A stretch of 12,030 bases of DNA from Mariprofundaceae bacterium (GCA_030950875.1 JAUZQS010000094.1:1-12030), one strand, 5' to 3'. Counted from the stretch's first letter, positions 1-7,829 are shown. The notes: generated from the letters alone by a model not told the origin. A program made the numbers and translations.

Positions 1-137
1 CAACCATAAAATAGCTGTAGCTGTTCAGATTACCTCTAATTTTTCAGATGGCAAGGCGAAAAAGCGGAGTTTACTACTGTAAATGAGCACTTTTCAACGC
101 CGCTATCGGGGAAATGAGGGGTGAGCTGAATAGTTAC
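1..137. repeat. MITE-like repeat, left copy (left end outside window)
   Basis: This stretch matches the reverse complement of the element at 11571-11654 in two blocks. Bases 1-30 match 11611-11640 at 29 of 30 positions. Bases 99-137 match 11571-11609 at about 33 of 39, with no gaps. It ends with the terminal repeat GCTGAATAGTTAC at 125-137. Bases 31-98 are extra here and absent from the other copy; they contain an imperfect hairpin (GGCG near 54 pairing with CGCC near 98, with A-rich and T-rich arms between). TTCAGAT occurs twice (24-30 and 43-49), which could explain the shorter copy by deletion. No transposase is encoded. The left terminus lies beyond the window. It abuts the 3' end of the HAD gene. 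Confidence 0.75.
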
Positions 138-164
138 AAAATAACATTCATTTGGCTGGTGTAT

Positions 165-1010
165 TCAGCCTTGATAACTACTCGCAGACAGAGCAATTCT
201 TTCTGCCAAGCTACGCACTGCCATGGAAAGGAAATTGGTTAAATCCGAGCCTTGCCGATAGTTAGCTGAATGCAAATTCGACACACGGCCATCTGCAACG
301 AATTGGAATGCACTCCCCCATTTTTCAGTATGACGCTGATCATACACTGCAATTGGAATGCCCCCATTTTGCTTAATCAATGAAAAACATGGAATATCAG
401 TATAACCATCACCCACAAATACCATTTGATCCAACGGAATCCGCACCTGATCGGCAGGTACACGCTTATTCACTGCAAAAGGTTCGCCGCGTGATTCTTT
501 GCCAACAATACCTTTCTGAACTTGAAAGATATAACGTGTCTTATCTGTAAAACTGATAATTTTACGTGGTGTCACTGCATTTCCGTCCTCATTATAATGG
601 AACTCCGACGCCCAAATATCAGTAAACTCATGGGCAATATGCGTATGTCTTAAGACATCACCGATACCACTACTAATAAGATAGAACTCTAGCGTCACCT
701 GTGGGTTTGCTTCTTTTACCACTTGCCTTAAGTGTGGAAAAATATCTTCAACACCATCAAATAACGGTAGTTCTCCACCCCATTTCGCCAACGATTTTTG
801 CGTCAACGGTCTAATATGTTTCTGCCGAGCGGCATCAATCATATGCGTTAAATATGCTGGCACAGGATCCCAATCTTCAGCCATCATATTGCCAACATGT
901 TTCCAAAACCCGTCCAGGTCTTTTAAGCCTGCATGCTCGAGAAACCCTGTGGTGCTATCAGGGCCCAAGGTGTCATCAAAATCAAAAATAACTGCGATTC
1001 TTTCCTGCAC
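165..1010 (-). CDS. HAD-superfamily phosphatase (phosphoserine-phosphatase-like)
   Basis: A 281-residue soluble hydrolase of the haloacid dehalogenase superfamily, probably cytoplasmic. Motif I is DFDDT at residues 10-14, giving the nucleophile D10 and acid/base D12. Motif II is LISSG (111-115), with a Ser for phosphate binding. K157 is a possible motif III lysine. Motif IV is GDGYTD (200-205), with Mg-binding Asp. A helical cap lies between motifs I and II, as in phosphoserine-phosphatase-like members. The substrate cannot be read from the sequence; the protein is longer than typical SerB catalytic domains and is not clearly SerB. The start is GTG; GGAG six bases upstream (GGGAGAGGATA-GTG) supports it. 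It is the last gene of a minus-strand cluster, 11 bp after the acidic unknown protein, so it is probably co-transcribed with it. The family call is firm; the specific function is open. Confidence 0.85.
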   Translation of the reverse strand: MQERIAVIFDFDDTLGPDSTTGFLEHAGLKDLDGFWKHVGNMMAEDWDPVPAYLTHMIDAARQKHIRPLTQKSLAKWGGELPLFDGVEDIFPHLRQVVKEANPQVTLEFYLISSGIGDVLRHTHIAHEFTDIWASEFHYNEDGNAVTPRKIISFTDKTRYIFQVQKGIVGKESRGEPFAVNKRVPADQVRIPLDQMVFVGDGYTDIPCFSLIKQNGGIPIAVYDQRHTEKWGSAFQFVADGRVSNLHSANYRQGSDLTNFLSMAVRSLAERIALSASSYQG

Positions 1011-1021
1011 TATCCTCTCCC

Positions 1022-1843
1022 TTATGTTAATTTATCAGGTACTTGTAATTCATCCGCTTCAACATACACACAGGCTGGATAAACTGGTCCAATATCAACC
1101 ATTATCCATTGCCCACCACGCTTACCCAACTCCACATCCAATACATCTCCTTCACATAAATAGGAAATAATTTCCAAAGGCAGGCTGACAGGGCCAATCA
1201 ATTTATCTTGATCATCAAAACCCATAAACACATGTTTGGCATTTATATCAATCGAATCAATACGCGCATGCCCTTCAACAAATGATTCAAAACGTTTACC
1301 TCGCAAACGTGGCGAAACGCCACCTCCCAAACGTACAAAATATAATAATAAATGCGCAACTTTGGTGGCACGCGATGAATCAGGCACAACATCATCCAAA
1401 ACATCAACAAATGTTTCATGTTTCACATCATCCAGCCAAGCTTTATGATGCATAAAATCAATCCAAGCACGCAACACTTTCGCAAACAGTTCCACGCCCA
1501 AACTATCTATGGCTGGTTCACGCAATAAATACCAACCAAGAAAGTCTCTGACATGCTCGGCATCGATCTGTGATAGTAACAAACCTCCCAACTCTGCCGT
1601 TCGCTCCATATCTCCCTCAAACAACTTCTCAATATAGCCTTCCAGAGCTGCTTCCCACTCATCCAATAACACATCATCCATTTCCGCTTCATCTTGAAAT
1701 AAATCAGAGTAATATAATAGATAATCTGCAAACATTTCCGTGCAGGTTTCAGCATCATCTGTTTTCAGTGCATCTTGATGATCAAGGCTCATTACAAACT
1801 GATCCATAGCCTCTTGTACTTTAATGTTCGTATTCCTGGCCAC
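1022..1843 (-). CDS. Acidic protein of unknown function
   Basis: I do not recognise this 273-residue protein. It has no signal peptide, transmembrane segment or catalytic motif that I can see. Residues 1-170 are predicted helical and very acidic (DEAEMDD and DEWEAALEGY near 51-70; DVLDDVVPD near 147-155). Residues about 190-265 look beta-rich, ending in a small barrel-like stretch (LIGPVSLPLEII, then DVLDVELGKRGGQW, then PACVYVEADEL). The GTG start at 1843 directly abuts the TAA of the cytochrome gene and has no good ribosome-binding site, so coupled translation is likely. An in-frame ATG at 1807 (residue 13), preceded by AAGAGG at very short spacing, is an alternative start. It lies between a c-type cytochrome and a HAD phosphatase and is presumably co-transcribed, but this does not define its role. 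Confidence 0.75.
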   Translation of the reverse strand: MARNTNIKVQEAMDQFVMSLDHQDALKTDDAETCTEMFADYLLYYSDLFQDEAEMDDVLLDEWEAALEGYIEKLFEGDMERTAELGGLLLSQIDAEHVRDFLGWYLLREPAIDSLGVELFAKVLRAWIDFMHHKAWLDDVKHETFVDVLDDVVPDSSRATKVAHLLLYFVRLGGGVSPRLRGKRFESFVEGHARIDSIDINAKHVFMGFDDQDKLIGPVSLPLEIISYLCEGDVLDVELGKRGGQWIMVDIGPVYPACVYVEADELQVPDKLT

Positions 1844-2305
1844 TTATTTCACGCCAAGAATAAACGCGGCAATCTGCCTTAACGCATCGGCATTCACATC
1901 CACACTTGGCATATTTGACAATCGACCACTCGTCGCCCGTCGTAATTGTGGAATAATTTCTTCAACCGTTGCTGGAAACTTGGTTTTCTGATTGACTGCC
2001 AAAGCCCCCAACCCCAATTTATCTTTCTTATCCCCACCCACTGTATGACACGATGCACACTTAGCCAACCAAACTGCTGAACCCAAGCTTTGGGATTTAT
2101 GCTGCACACCCTCACTACCGCCTGAAACCTGTAGCTTACTGACCTTGCGCTTTGCAGTTTTGCGGTATTTTTCTGGAACATTCATTGCATCATCCGTAAA
2201 ATGGGTGATACCACTAACATCTTTCCACTGATAAATATCTGCTGCCGATGCCACCCACACAGAACAACATGCCATCAATAAAGCTCCTACCATCAATCGT
2301 AGCAT
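1844..2305 (-). CDS. Secreted DUF4124-cytochrome c fusion protein
   Basis: A 153-residue exported monohaem cytochrome. Residues 1-22 form a signal peptide ending ASAA, probably cut before DIYQW. Residues 23-48 are a DUF4124-type module (IYQWKDVSGITHFTDD, a Trp/Asp-Gly-like periplasmic motif). A linker (50-75, rich in Lys and Ser) leads to a small class-I-like cytochrome c domain. Its haem-binding CASCH is at 83-87 and the likely axial Met is M132 in SNMPS. The haem should be attached in the periplasm. C13/C14 within LLMACC could be read as a poor lipobox, but the sequence after it stays hydrophobic up to ASAA, so ordinary signal peptidase cleavage is preferred. The ATG has a good ribosome-binding site (AAGGGAG, six bases before the start). 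It is first in the minus-strand cluster. The electron-transfer partner is unknown. Confidence 0.87.
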   Translation of the reverse strand: MLRLMVGALLMACCSVWVASAADIYQWKDVSGITHFTDDAMNVPEKYRKTAKRKVSKLQVSGGSEGVQHKSQSLGSAVWLAKCASCHTVGGDKKDKLGLGALAVNQKTKFPATVEEIIPQLRRATSGRLSNMPSVDVNADALRQIAAFILGVK

Positions 2306-2409
2306 GGCAATCTCCCTTGAACCTCTTTAAATATTCGTAAATTTCGTCCGCACCTTGTCGTAGGCACAGCGCAAAGCTATCGTTGCGTAAACTTTAGCAT
2401 AGAATATCT
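2306..2409. other. Divergent intergenic region, cytochrome gene / efp side
   Basis: This separates the minus-strand cytochrome cluster from the plus-strand efp operon. It holds the cytochrome ribosome-binding site (minus strand, 2311-2318) and a small inverted repeat CGCAA/TTGCG (about 2372-2387). I see no convincing -35/-10 pair for the cytochrome gene. On the plus strand TAGAAT (2400-2405) could be a -10 element. Confidence 0.4.
2400..2405 (+). promoter_or_regulatory. Candidate -10 element upstream of the structured region and efp
   Basis: TAGAAT matches five of six bases of the sigma-70 -10 consensus. A start about seven bases downstream would fall at roughly 2411-2413, almost exactly the first base of the 21-nt terminal stem that begins at 2410. 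No good -35 is present at 16-18 bp spacing; TTGCGT (2383-2388) is too close. The call rests mainly on this coincidence. Confidence 0.3.
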
Positions 2410-2655
2410 TAACCCGCATTATTCATGAATCCCCCAGAGGATACTCTCTTGCTGCGCAATTCACCTGATCGGCATGATGATTGCCCAGAGGCTTTGTTTG
2501 CAACAACTTCTGAAGAAGAAGTTCGTGGCAATGCATACGAACGACTGACTAGGTGAATGCGCTCTGCGCAGAGAAGGTGCCCTGGGGTAAGAAAGATTTG
2601 CTGCGGACAAAGGAACCAGCAAGGCCGCGGTAGCATTTGTGAACAATACGGGTTA
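2410..2655 (+). ncRNA. Candidate structured RNA or efp leader (or palindromic element remnant)
   Basis: Bases 2410-2430 can pair with 2635-2655 over 21 nt: 17 Watson-Crick pairs, two G-U pairs and two A-C mismatches. Further nested pairings are CCCCAG (2432-2437) with CTGGGG (2582-2587), GCGCAATTCACCT (2454-2466) with AGGTGAATGCGC (2551-2562), ATTGCC (2480-2485) with GGCAAT (2527-2532), and an apical hairpin AACTTC/GAAGTT (2505-2523). Local hairpins AGAG/CTCT (2437-2448), CTCTGCGCAGAG (2562-2573) and TTGCTG/CAGCAA near 2598-2622 are also possible. This is a long rod, in outline like 6S RNA, but I cannot match known 6S, SRP, RNase P or tmRNA signatures. It ends 38 bases before the preferred efp start, so it may be a 5' leader. 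A MITE or insertion-sequence remnant is the main alternative. Confidence 0.4.
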
Positions 2656-2693
2656 GAAGGCTTCCCAAGCCGAACATTACACAGGAGAATATG

Positions 2694-3254
2694 ATGCAGA
2701 TCAATTCAACAAGCATTCGCGTAGGCCATGTCCTAGAAGTGGATAGTATCTTATGGCGCGTTATGAAAACACAGCATGTCACACCGGGTAAGGGTGTGGC
2801 TTGTATGCAAGTTGAAATGCGTAATATTGAAACAGGCAACAAAACCAACAAACGTTTCAACTCAACTGAACGCGTTGAACGTGCTGTATTATCACAAGTT
2901 AAAATGCAATACTTGTATTCAGATGGTGAAGATTATCACTTCATGAACACTGAAACCTATGACCAAATCACCTTGGGAAAAGATATGTTAGAGAATGCTT
3001 TGCCATATCTATTACCAGAGATGGAAGTTGTCGTAGAATTTCATGAGGAGCGGCCTCTTAATGTTCAAATGCCTAAAACAGTTATTCTTGAACTGGTCGA
3101 ATGTGATGCTTCTATCAAAGGGCAAACAGCAACCAGTTCATACAAACCTGGCAAGCTGGAAACAGGTGCTTCCATCATGGTTCCTCCATTTGTTGAGTCA
3201 GGGATTAAAATCAAAGTCAACACAGACAACGGCGAATATATCGAGCGCGCATGA
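2694..3254 (+). CDS. efp: Translation elongation factor P
   Basis: EF-P binds ribosomes stalled at consecutive prolines and stimulates peptide-bond formation. The protein (186 residues from the preferred start) has the three-barrel EF-P layout: an N-terminal KOW-like domain (about 1-62), a central OB domain (about 64-128) and a C-terminal OB domain ending GEYIERA. The tip loop TPGKG places K33 at the modified position. A lysine fits EpmA-type lysylation or no modification, rather than the EarP arginine rhamnosylation route. Two ATGs occur in a row. AGGAG (2683-2687) is only three bases from the ATG at 2691 but six from the one at 2694, so 2694 is preferred. It heads an operon: its TGA overlaps the ATG of the TolC-family gene (ATGA). 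No modification enzyme gene is in view. Confidence 0.96.
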   Translation: MQINSTSIRVGHVLEVDSILWRVMKTQHVTPGKGVACMQVEMRNIETGNKTNKRFNSTERVERAVLSQVKMQYLYSDGEDYHFMNTETYDQITLGKDMLENALPYLLPEMEVVVEFHEERPLNVQMPKTVILELVECDASIKGQTATSSYKPGKLETGASIMVPPFVESGIKIKVNTDNGEYIERA

Positions 3255-4723
3255 TGCGGCTGGCATGCCTTTTGGCACTCACTGCCACATTGCTATTCAC
3301 CGCCCCTGCATGGGGCGGTGAATCAAAGTTATCACTCAACAGTGTCTTACATATCGTATTAAATAATCATCCAGATTTGGCATTGGCGCGTATTCAGGAA
3401 CAAAGCTTACACATTGAGCGGCAGAATATTGAAGGCATACTGGATCCTAGGATTTCCTTAGCTGGCAGCCTATCCGATGAGACAACACCAACCACAAGCC
3501 CCTTTGCGCCATCAGGAAACAGCATTCGACTCCTCTCTGGTAATATTACAAAACTTCTGACTGATGGTGCCACATTAAAAGGAAGCTTTAATTATAGTCG
3601 TACAAAGGTCAGTTATCCAGGCAGTGTCCCTACCTTTTTTCAAGCAACTATTAATCCAACATATCAGCAACAAATTGATTTAATTTATCGTTACCCATTA
3701 TTGCGGGGTCATGGAAACCCTACCTATAACGAACAAATTACCAGCAATCAATTCAATGAACAAGCCGCACGTTGGCAAGTTGCCATCCAGCAAGAACAGT
3801 TAGCTGCCCAAGCTATTCGCCTTTATTACCAAATAGCATCCAATGTTATTGCCAAAAAACTTGCTAAAGAAGCAGTGCTTCGTGCAAATAAGTTGTTAAA
3901 TTATCAAAAAAAACGTCAACAATTCGGGCTTATTGATGACACAGATCGCCGCCAAACAGAGGCCTTGCTTGCCAGTCATAAAATGACCCTTGCCAATGCT
4001 AAGGCAACACTAAATAGTAGCATAACCGCCCTTAATCGCTTAATGCTACGTGATGCCACACAACCGATTCAACCTAATATTAACGTCACATCACAGACTT
4101 TTAAAATAGCTCCCATCCAAACATGGTTAGAGCAAGCCAAGCAACAGCGCCCCATCTTCCATATGCTGGATGCCCAATTGGCAGCCAATGATGCCACATT
4201 AATACTCAATCACGATCAACACGATACACAGGTAGATCTGATTGCCCAAGTTGGTAGCCGTTCGTTATCGGGTTCCGCAGGTTATACCTTTGGCCAAGGT
4301 TTCACCCTTAATGACCGTTTTATATCTATTGGCGTTGAATTAAACGACACCTTGGGTGGAAAAAGCACCCAAGCAGCGATTCTAAAAACTGAATTAGAAC
4401 GTGAACGTATTCACTTACTACGCAAGCAAGCCATCGAAAATATTGAGACTGCGTTAAGCAATGCCCTTACCTTTTATCATAATGGTAAAATGATAAAGGC
4501 TGCTTCCAAACTACATGAGCAAGCTGAACAAATAAAATTCACAACCGAACTAAAGCGTTACCGTGATGGTCGCTCTGATACCGCTACGCTTATCCAATTT
4601 GAGGGTGACTTGCGTAATGCTGAATTACAGGCTGCATTACAAGACATCCAAATTCAACTTTCAAAGCAACAGATTGAACTGGCTACGGGCAATCTTCTGA
4701 AGGATTTGGATATTACCCCATGA
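3251..4723 (+). CDS. TolC-family outer-membrane efflux channel
   Basis: A 490-residue outer-membrane factor that would form the trimeric exit duct for a tripartite exporter. An N-terminal signal peptide (about residues 1-22, ending APAWG before GESKLSL) has no lipobox cysteine, so it is TolC-like rather than an OprM-type lipoprotein. The family's two repeats are visible: helix-rich stretches with NEQ, QAARWQVAIQQEQLAAQAIRL and Gln/Ala-rich coiled-coil runs in the first half, and LEQAKQQRP, then ALSNALTFYHNG and RYRDGRSDTATLIQFEGDL in the second. The start overlaps the efp stop (ATGA) and a second in-frame ATG follows at 3254; either may be used by translational coupling. Its own stop overlaps the RND start the same way. 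The tight coupling implies it is the outlet of the RND pump downstream. The substrate is unknown. Confidence 0.9.
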   Translation: MMRLACLLALTATLLFTAPAWGGESKLSLNSVLHIVLNNHPDLALARIQEQSLHIERQNIEGILDPRISLAGSLSDETTPTTSPFAPSGNSIRLLSGNITKLLTDGATLKGSFNYSRTKVSYPGSVPTFFQATINPTYQQQIDLIYRYPLLRGHGNPTYNEQITSNQFNEQAARWQVAIQQEQLAAQAIRLYYQIASNVIAKKLAKEAVLRANKLLNYQKKRQQFGLIDDTDRRQTEALLASHKMTLANAKATLNSSITALNRLMLRDATQPIQPNINVTSQTFKIAPIQTWLEQAKQQRPIFHMLDAQLAANDATLILNHDQHDTQVDLIAQVGSRSLSGSAGYTFGQGFTLNDRFISIGVELNDTLGGKSTQAAILKTELERERIHLLRKQAIENIETALSNALTFYHNGKMIKAASKLHEQAEQIKFTTELKRYRDGRSDTATLIQFEGDLRNAELQAALQDIQIQLSKQQIELATGNLLKDLDITP

Positions 4724-7700
4724 CAGCACTGATTGCCTTTTTTGTGCGGCGTGGTTTGGTCGTCAACCTACTATCGTTAATGTTACTTTTTGGTGGTGTC
4801 TTTGCGGCCTTTCATATTCAACGTGAAGCCTTTCCTAGTGTTAATTTTGATGTCATTGTCATCTCTGCGGTATACCCAGGAACATCGCCACATGAGGTCG
4901 AGAACCTTCTGCTTACCCCTATTGAGCGTGAGTTAAAAGGCATTGATGGTATCAACACCATTTATGCTACCGCCTATGCAGGAAGCATGCAGGTAACCAT
5001 TAAAGTTGATCCAAACTATCACGATCGATCACGTCTGGTTTCCGACATTCAACAGGCCATTAACCGAGCCTCTTTACCCAGTGATTTACCCAGTGACCCA
5101 GTCATTTCTGAAATCAAATCCGAACAAGCTCCAGTTTTAAGCTTTACTGTTTTTGGTGATGTGTCACCACTTAAGTTAAAACACCTTAGCACCCAAATTA
5201 AAGATGACGTTTTAAACCTTAAAGGTGTATCACACGTATTTGTGCAGGGTGATTTAAAAGAGGAAATTCGCATCACCCTAGACCCTGTACGCATGCGTAA
5301 AAATCGCATTGCCATTAATGACGTTGTTCGTTTAATTCAAGGCTGGAACATCAATGCGCCTGGTGGTCGTCTTAAAAGTTCTAAAGGGCAACGTGTTATT
5401 CGTATCACAGGTGAATTCAGTTCGGCTGAAGATGTTGGCAACCTAGTACTGCGTTCCAATGACCAAGGTCAAAGCCTTTATTTAAAAGATATCGCTGATG
5501 TCAAAAACGCATTAGAGCGCCCGCATCGTATTGTTGCAGCACAAGGTGAACCCGCTGTAAATATGATTGTAATGAAGAAAGGCAATGAAGATATTATCAG
5601 TCTTGTCGACCGTGTTCGCAGCTATTTGGATACGGTGCCTGAGACATACCATATGCAAGTTCGCACCTACCATGATCTGTCCATTGTCACACGCTTGCGC
5701 TTGGGTGTATTAACCAGTAATGGTGCGATTGGCCTAGCTCTTGTGATGTTAACACTATTGCTTTTTCTGCGCCCTGCAGTGGCTTTAACAACGGCTTGGG
5801 GCTTGCCGATTATATTTTTCTCTGGTTTAGCTCTCTTATATTTTTCAGGTGTAACACTGAACCTTCTTACCATGTTCGGCTTTATTATGGTGTTAGGGCT
5901 AATGGTCGACGATGCCATTATTATTGGGGAAAATGCCACGTGGCATATGGAGCGAGGTCTTTCCCCAGAACAAGCCGCCATTAAAGGCACAGCTGAACTT
6001 GCTGGGCCTGTAACAGCCACAGTACTTACCACTATCGTAGCATTTTTGCCTCTCATGTACATGGATGGCATTATTGGCAAGTTTATCTATTCCATTCCCG
6101 TGGTTGTCATTGTTTTATTAGGTTTTTCACTCATTGAAGCACTTTTTATTCTCCCCAATCATATTAGAGACTTTGCTCGTGCTGATGTTCACCCTAGAAA
6201 ACGAGTGATTTTCAATTGGTTCAACAACATTTACGGGAAAGTTCTAGAAACTGCCGTAAAACTTCGCTATTTAACCATTCTGCTGACTCTTTTGGCGTTG
6301 GCAGCAACGGGCCTACTAGCCAGCCAAATGAAATTTCAATTGTTTCCATCCGGTGCTGAAAGTGAGTTTTATCTACGCGTCAATGCTCCCATTGGCACAA
6401 GCTTAGAAAGCACCTTTAAAAAACTTGTCAAACTAGACAAATTCGTGCGCTCCCACATTGACCCTACATTACTCGAAACCACAACGCTTGTGGCTGGAGA
6501 AAACAGTGCAGACCAACGCGAGGCCTTAAAGCAAGTAGGCGATCGCTTTGGTTTTGTGCGCGTTATTCTTACGCCCTTTACCAAACGGACAACATCGGCT
6601 TATGAGGTTATGGCTGATATCGAAAAAATCGTGCCACAAAAATTCCCGAAATTAGCCATAAGCTTTGCGATGCAATCATCCGGACCACCTGTTGGCCGCG
6701 CTTTGCAAGTTGAAATAAGCGGCTCAGATACCACAACAAAAAAACGTGTCGCCAAACGACTCGAAGCATTGCTTCATACTATCCCTGGCGCAACTGCTAT
6801 TGAAAGCGATTTACAACCAGGGCAGCGAGAACTGCACATTGTCCTAGATCGACCCAAGGCCGCATACGTTGGCATTGATTTGAAGACTGTCGCCTTTCAT
6901 ATCAAAGCAGCCTTTGATGGTATTCGTGTTTCCACTTTAAAACATGGTAAGGAAGAAATCGATATCACTATTCGCTATCCTGAAGCTGCACAGCATAGTA
7001 TAAAAACCCTTATGCAGCTTGAAATTCCCAATCAGCGCAATGGACTCATCCCACTTTTTCGTATTGCACATGTAGAAGAAACCGCTGGTAGTAGCAGTAT
7101 TCGACACAAAGACGGCAACCAAATTATTAATGTCTCGGCCGAAGTAGACTTGAAAACCATTACATCCAAAGAGTTAAATGCACAGGTTCAAGATCGTCAG
7201 AATGAATGGCTGGGTGATGATGCAGAACACATCCATTATCACTTGGGCGGCGAGCAAGAGCGTAGCAAAGAATCCGTGCAAGGATTAATTTATAGTTTTC
7301 TTTTCGCACTGATCGGTATTTTTATTATTCTGGCTATTCAGTTTAATCGTATCAGCTACCCATTCTTAGTCATGATGGCCATTCCTTTCGGTGCTATCGG
7401 TATTGTCATTGGTTTCTTTGTACACGGCCAACCCATTTCATTTATGGCCATGATGGGTTTTGTTGCACTTACAGGCGTCGTTGTTAATGCATCGTTGGTG
7501 CTAGCAGTGTTTATTCAGCGCGAACTCGAACAAGGCGTCGCTTGGCGTGAGGCTATTGTTGAGAGTAGCAAGCGCCGCTTAAGGGCAGTGCTTCTCACCA
7601 CAATCACCACGGTCGTCGGACTTTTACCCACCGCCTATGGTTGGGGTGGTCTGGATCCCTTTGTTGCCCCTATGGCATTAGCATTGTCTTGGGGTTTGCT

Positions 7701-7794
7701 CTTCTCCACATTTATCACCTTATTCTCTATTCCCGCAGCCTTGGGTATCGGCATGGACATCAAGCAACTCTTTTCGCGCCCATCCAAGGTATAA
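4720..7794 (+). CDS. RND-family efflux permease (AcrB/HAE-like)
   Basis: A 1024-residue inner-membrane, proton-driven exporter of the resistance-nodulation-division family. The layout is typical: TM1 near residues 10-30, a large periplasmic loop, TM2-6 near 330-480, TM7 near 515-540, a second loop, then TM8-12 near 855-1010. The N-terminal signature QREAFPSVNFD and the periplasmic AVYPGTSPHEVE are family hallmarks. TM4 carries the proton-relay pair D397-D398 in GLMVDDAII. In TM10 the position aligning with the AcrB relay lysine (K940) is N923 in GVVVNAS. This occurs in other RND subgroups but sets it apart from AcrB/MexB. ATGA overlap couples it to the TolC-family gene. No membrane-fusion (HlyD/AcrA-type) adaptor lies in the operon or window, which is unusual for an RND system. 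The substrate cannot be inferred. Confidence 0.94.
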   Translation: MTALIAFFVRRGLVVNLLSLMLLFGGVFAAFHIQREAFPSVNFDVIVISAVYPGTSPHEVENLLLTPIERELKGIDGINTIYATAYAGSMQVTIKVDPNYHDRSRLVSDIQQAINRASLPSDLPSDPVISEIKSEQAPVLSFTVFGDVSPLKLKHLSTQIKDDVLNLKGVSHVFVQGDLKEEIRITLDPVRMRKNRIAINDVVRLIQGWNINAPGGRLKSSKGQRVIRITGEFSSAEDVGNLVLRSNDQGQSLYLKDIADVKNALERPHRIVAAQGEPAVNMIVMKKGNEDIISLVDRVRSYLDTVPETYHMQVRTYHDLSIVTRLRLGVLTSNGAIGLALVMLTLLLFLRPAVALTTAWGLPIIFFSGLALLYFSGVTLNLLTMFGFIMVLGLMVDDAIIIGENATWHMERGLSPEQAAIKGTAELAGPVTATVLTTIVAFLPLMYMDGIIGKFIYSIPVVVIVLLGFSLIEALFILPNHIRDFARADVHPRKRVIFNWFNNIYGKVLETAVKLRYLTILLTLLALAATGLLASQMKFQLFPSGAESEFYLRVNAPIGTSLESTFKKLVKLDKFVRSHIDPTLLETTTLVAGENSADQREALKQVGDRFGFVRVILTPFTKRTTSAYEVMADIEKIVPQKFPKLAISFAMQSSGPPVGRALQVEISGSDTTTKKRVAKRLEALLHTIPGATAIESDLQPGQRELHIVLDRPKAAYVGIDLKTVAFHIKAAFDGIRVSTLKHGKEEIDITIRYPEAAQHSIKTLMQLEIPNQRNGLIPLFRIAHVEETAGSSSIRHKDGNQIINVSAEVDLKTITSKELNAQVQDRQNEWLGDDAEHIHYHLGGEQERSKESVQGLIYSFLFALIGIFIILAIQFNRISYPFLVMMAIPFGAIGIVIGFFVHGQPISFMAMMGFVALTGVVVNASLVLAVFIQRELEQGVAWREAIVESSKRRLRAVLLTTITTVVGLLPTAYGWGGLDPFVAPMALALSWGLLFSTFITLFSIPAALGIGMDIKQLFSRPSKV

Positions 7795-7823
7795 AAAGAA
7801 CAACCATCATAAATATACTTTAA

Positions 7824-7829
7824 TATAAA
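7824..7829 (+). promoter_or_regulatory. -10-like element of sRNA unit 1
   Basis: TATAAA (with overlapping TAATAT at 7821-7826) lies in an A/T-rich block conserved in both copies. No TTGACA-like -35 is found 16-18 bp upstream, so an activator or an alternative sigma factor may be needed. Predicted RNA start is about 7835-7837. Confidence 0.5.

Noticed and set aside
154..169. GGCTG/CAGCC hairpin at the end of the HAD gene as a terminator
   Set aside because: It is a short 5-bp stem overlapping the stop codon, and no U run follows on the minus strand.
2425..2556. A 43-codon plus-strand reading frame (MNPPEDTLLLRNSP...), with protein-like continuation in other frames after its stop
   Set aside because: It has no ribosome-binding site, overlaps the nested stems and would need frameshifts to extend. 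The pairing pattern explains the region better.
2404..2661. Possible integron attC site (CTTAAC...GTTAGAA outer boxes with a palindromic interior)
   Set aside because: The outer boxes do not fit RYYYAAC/GTTRRRY, the element is too long, and there is no integrase or cassette array.
2660..2672. GGCTT-CCC-AAGCC hairpin before efp as a terminator or attenuator
   Set aside because: It has only five base pairs and no U run; at most a small element in the leader.
2409..2860. Minus-strand open frames of 61-103 codons across the structured region and the efp start
   Set aside because: Composition is not protein-like, there is no ribosome-binding site, and one overlaps efp in antisense.
5049..6080. 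Long antisense open frames within the RND gene
   Set aside because: They are antisense to conserved RND sequence, have no start signals or recognisable domains, and are shadows of the real gene.
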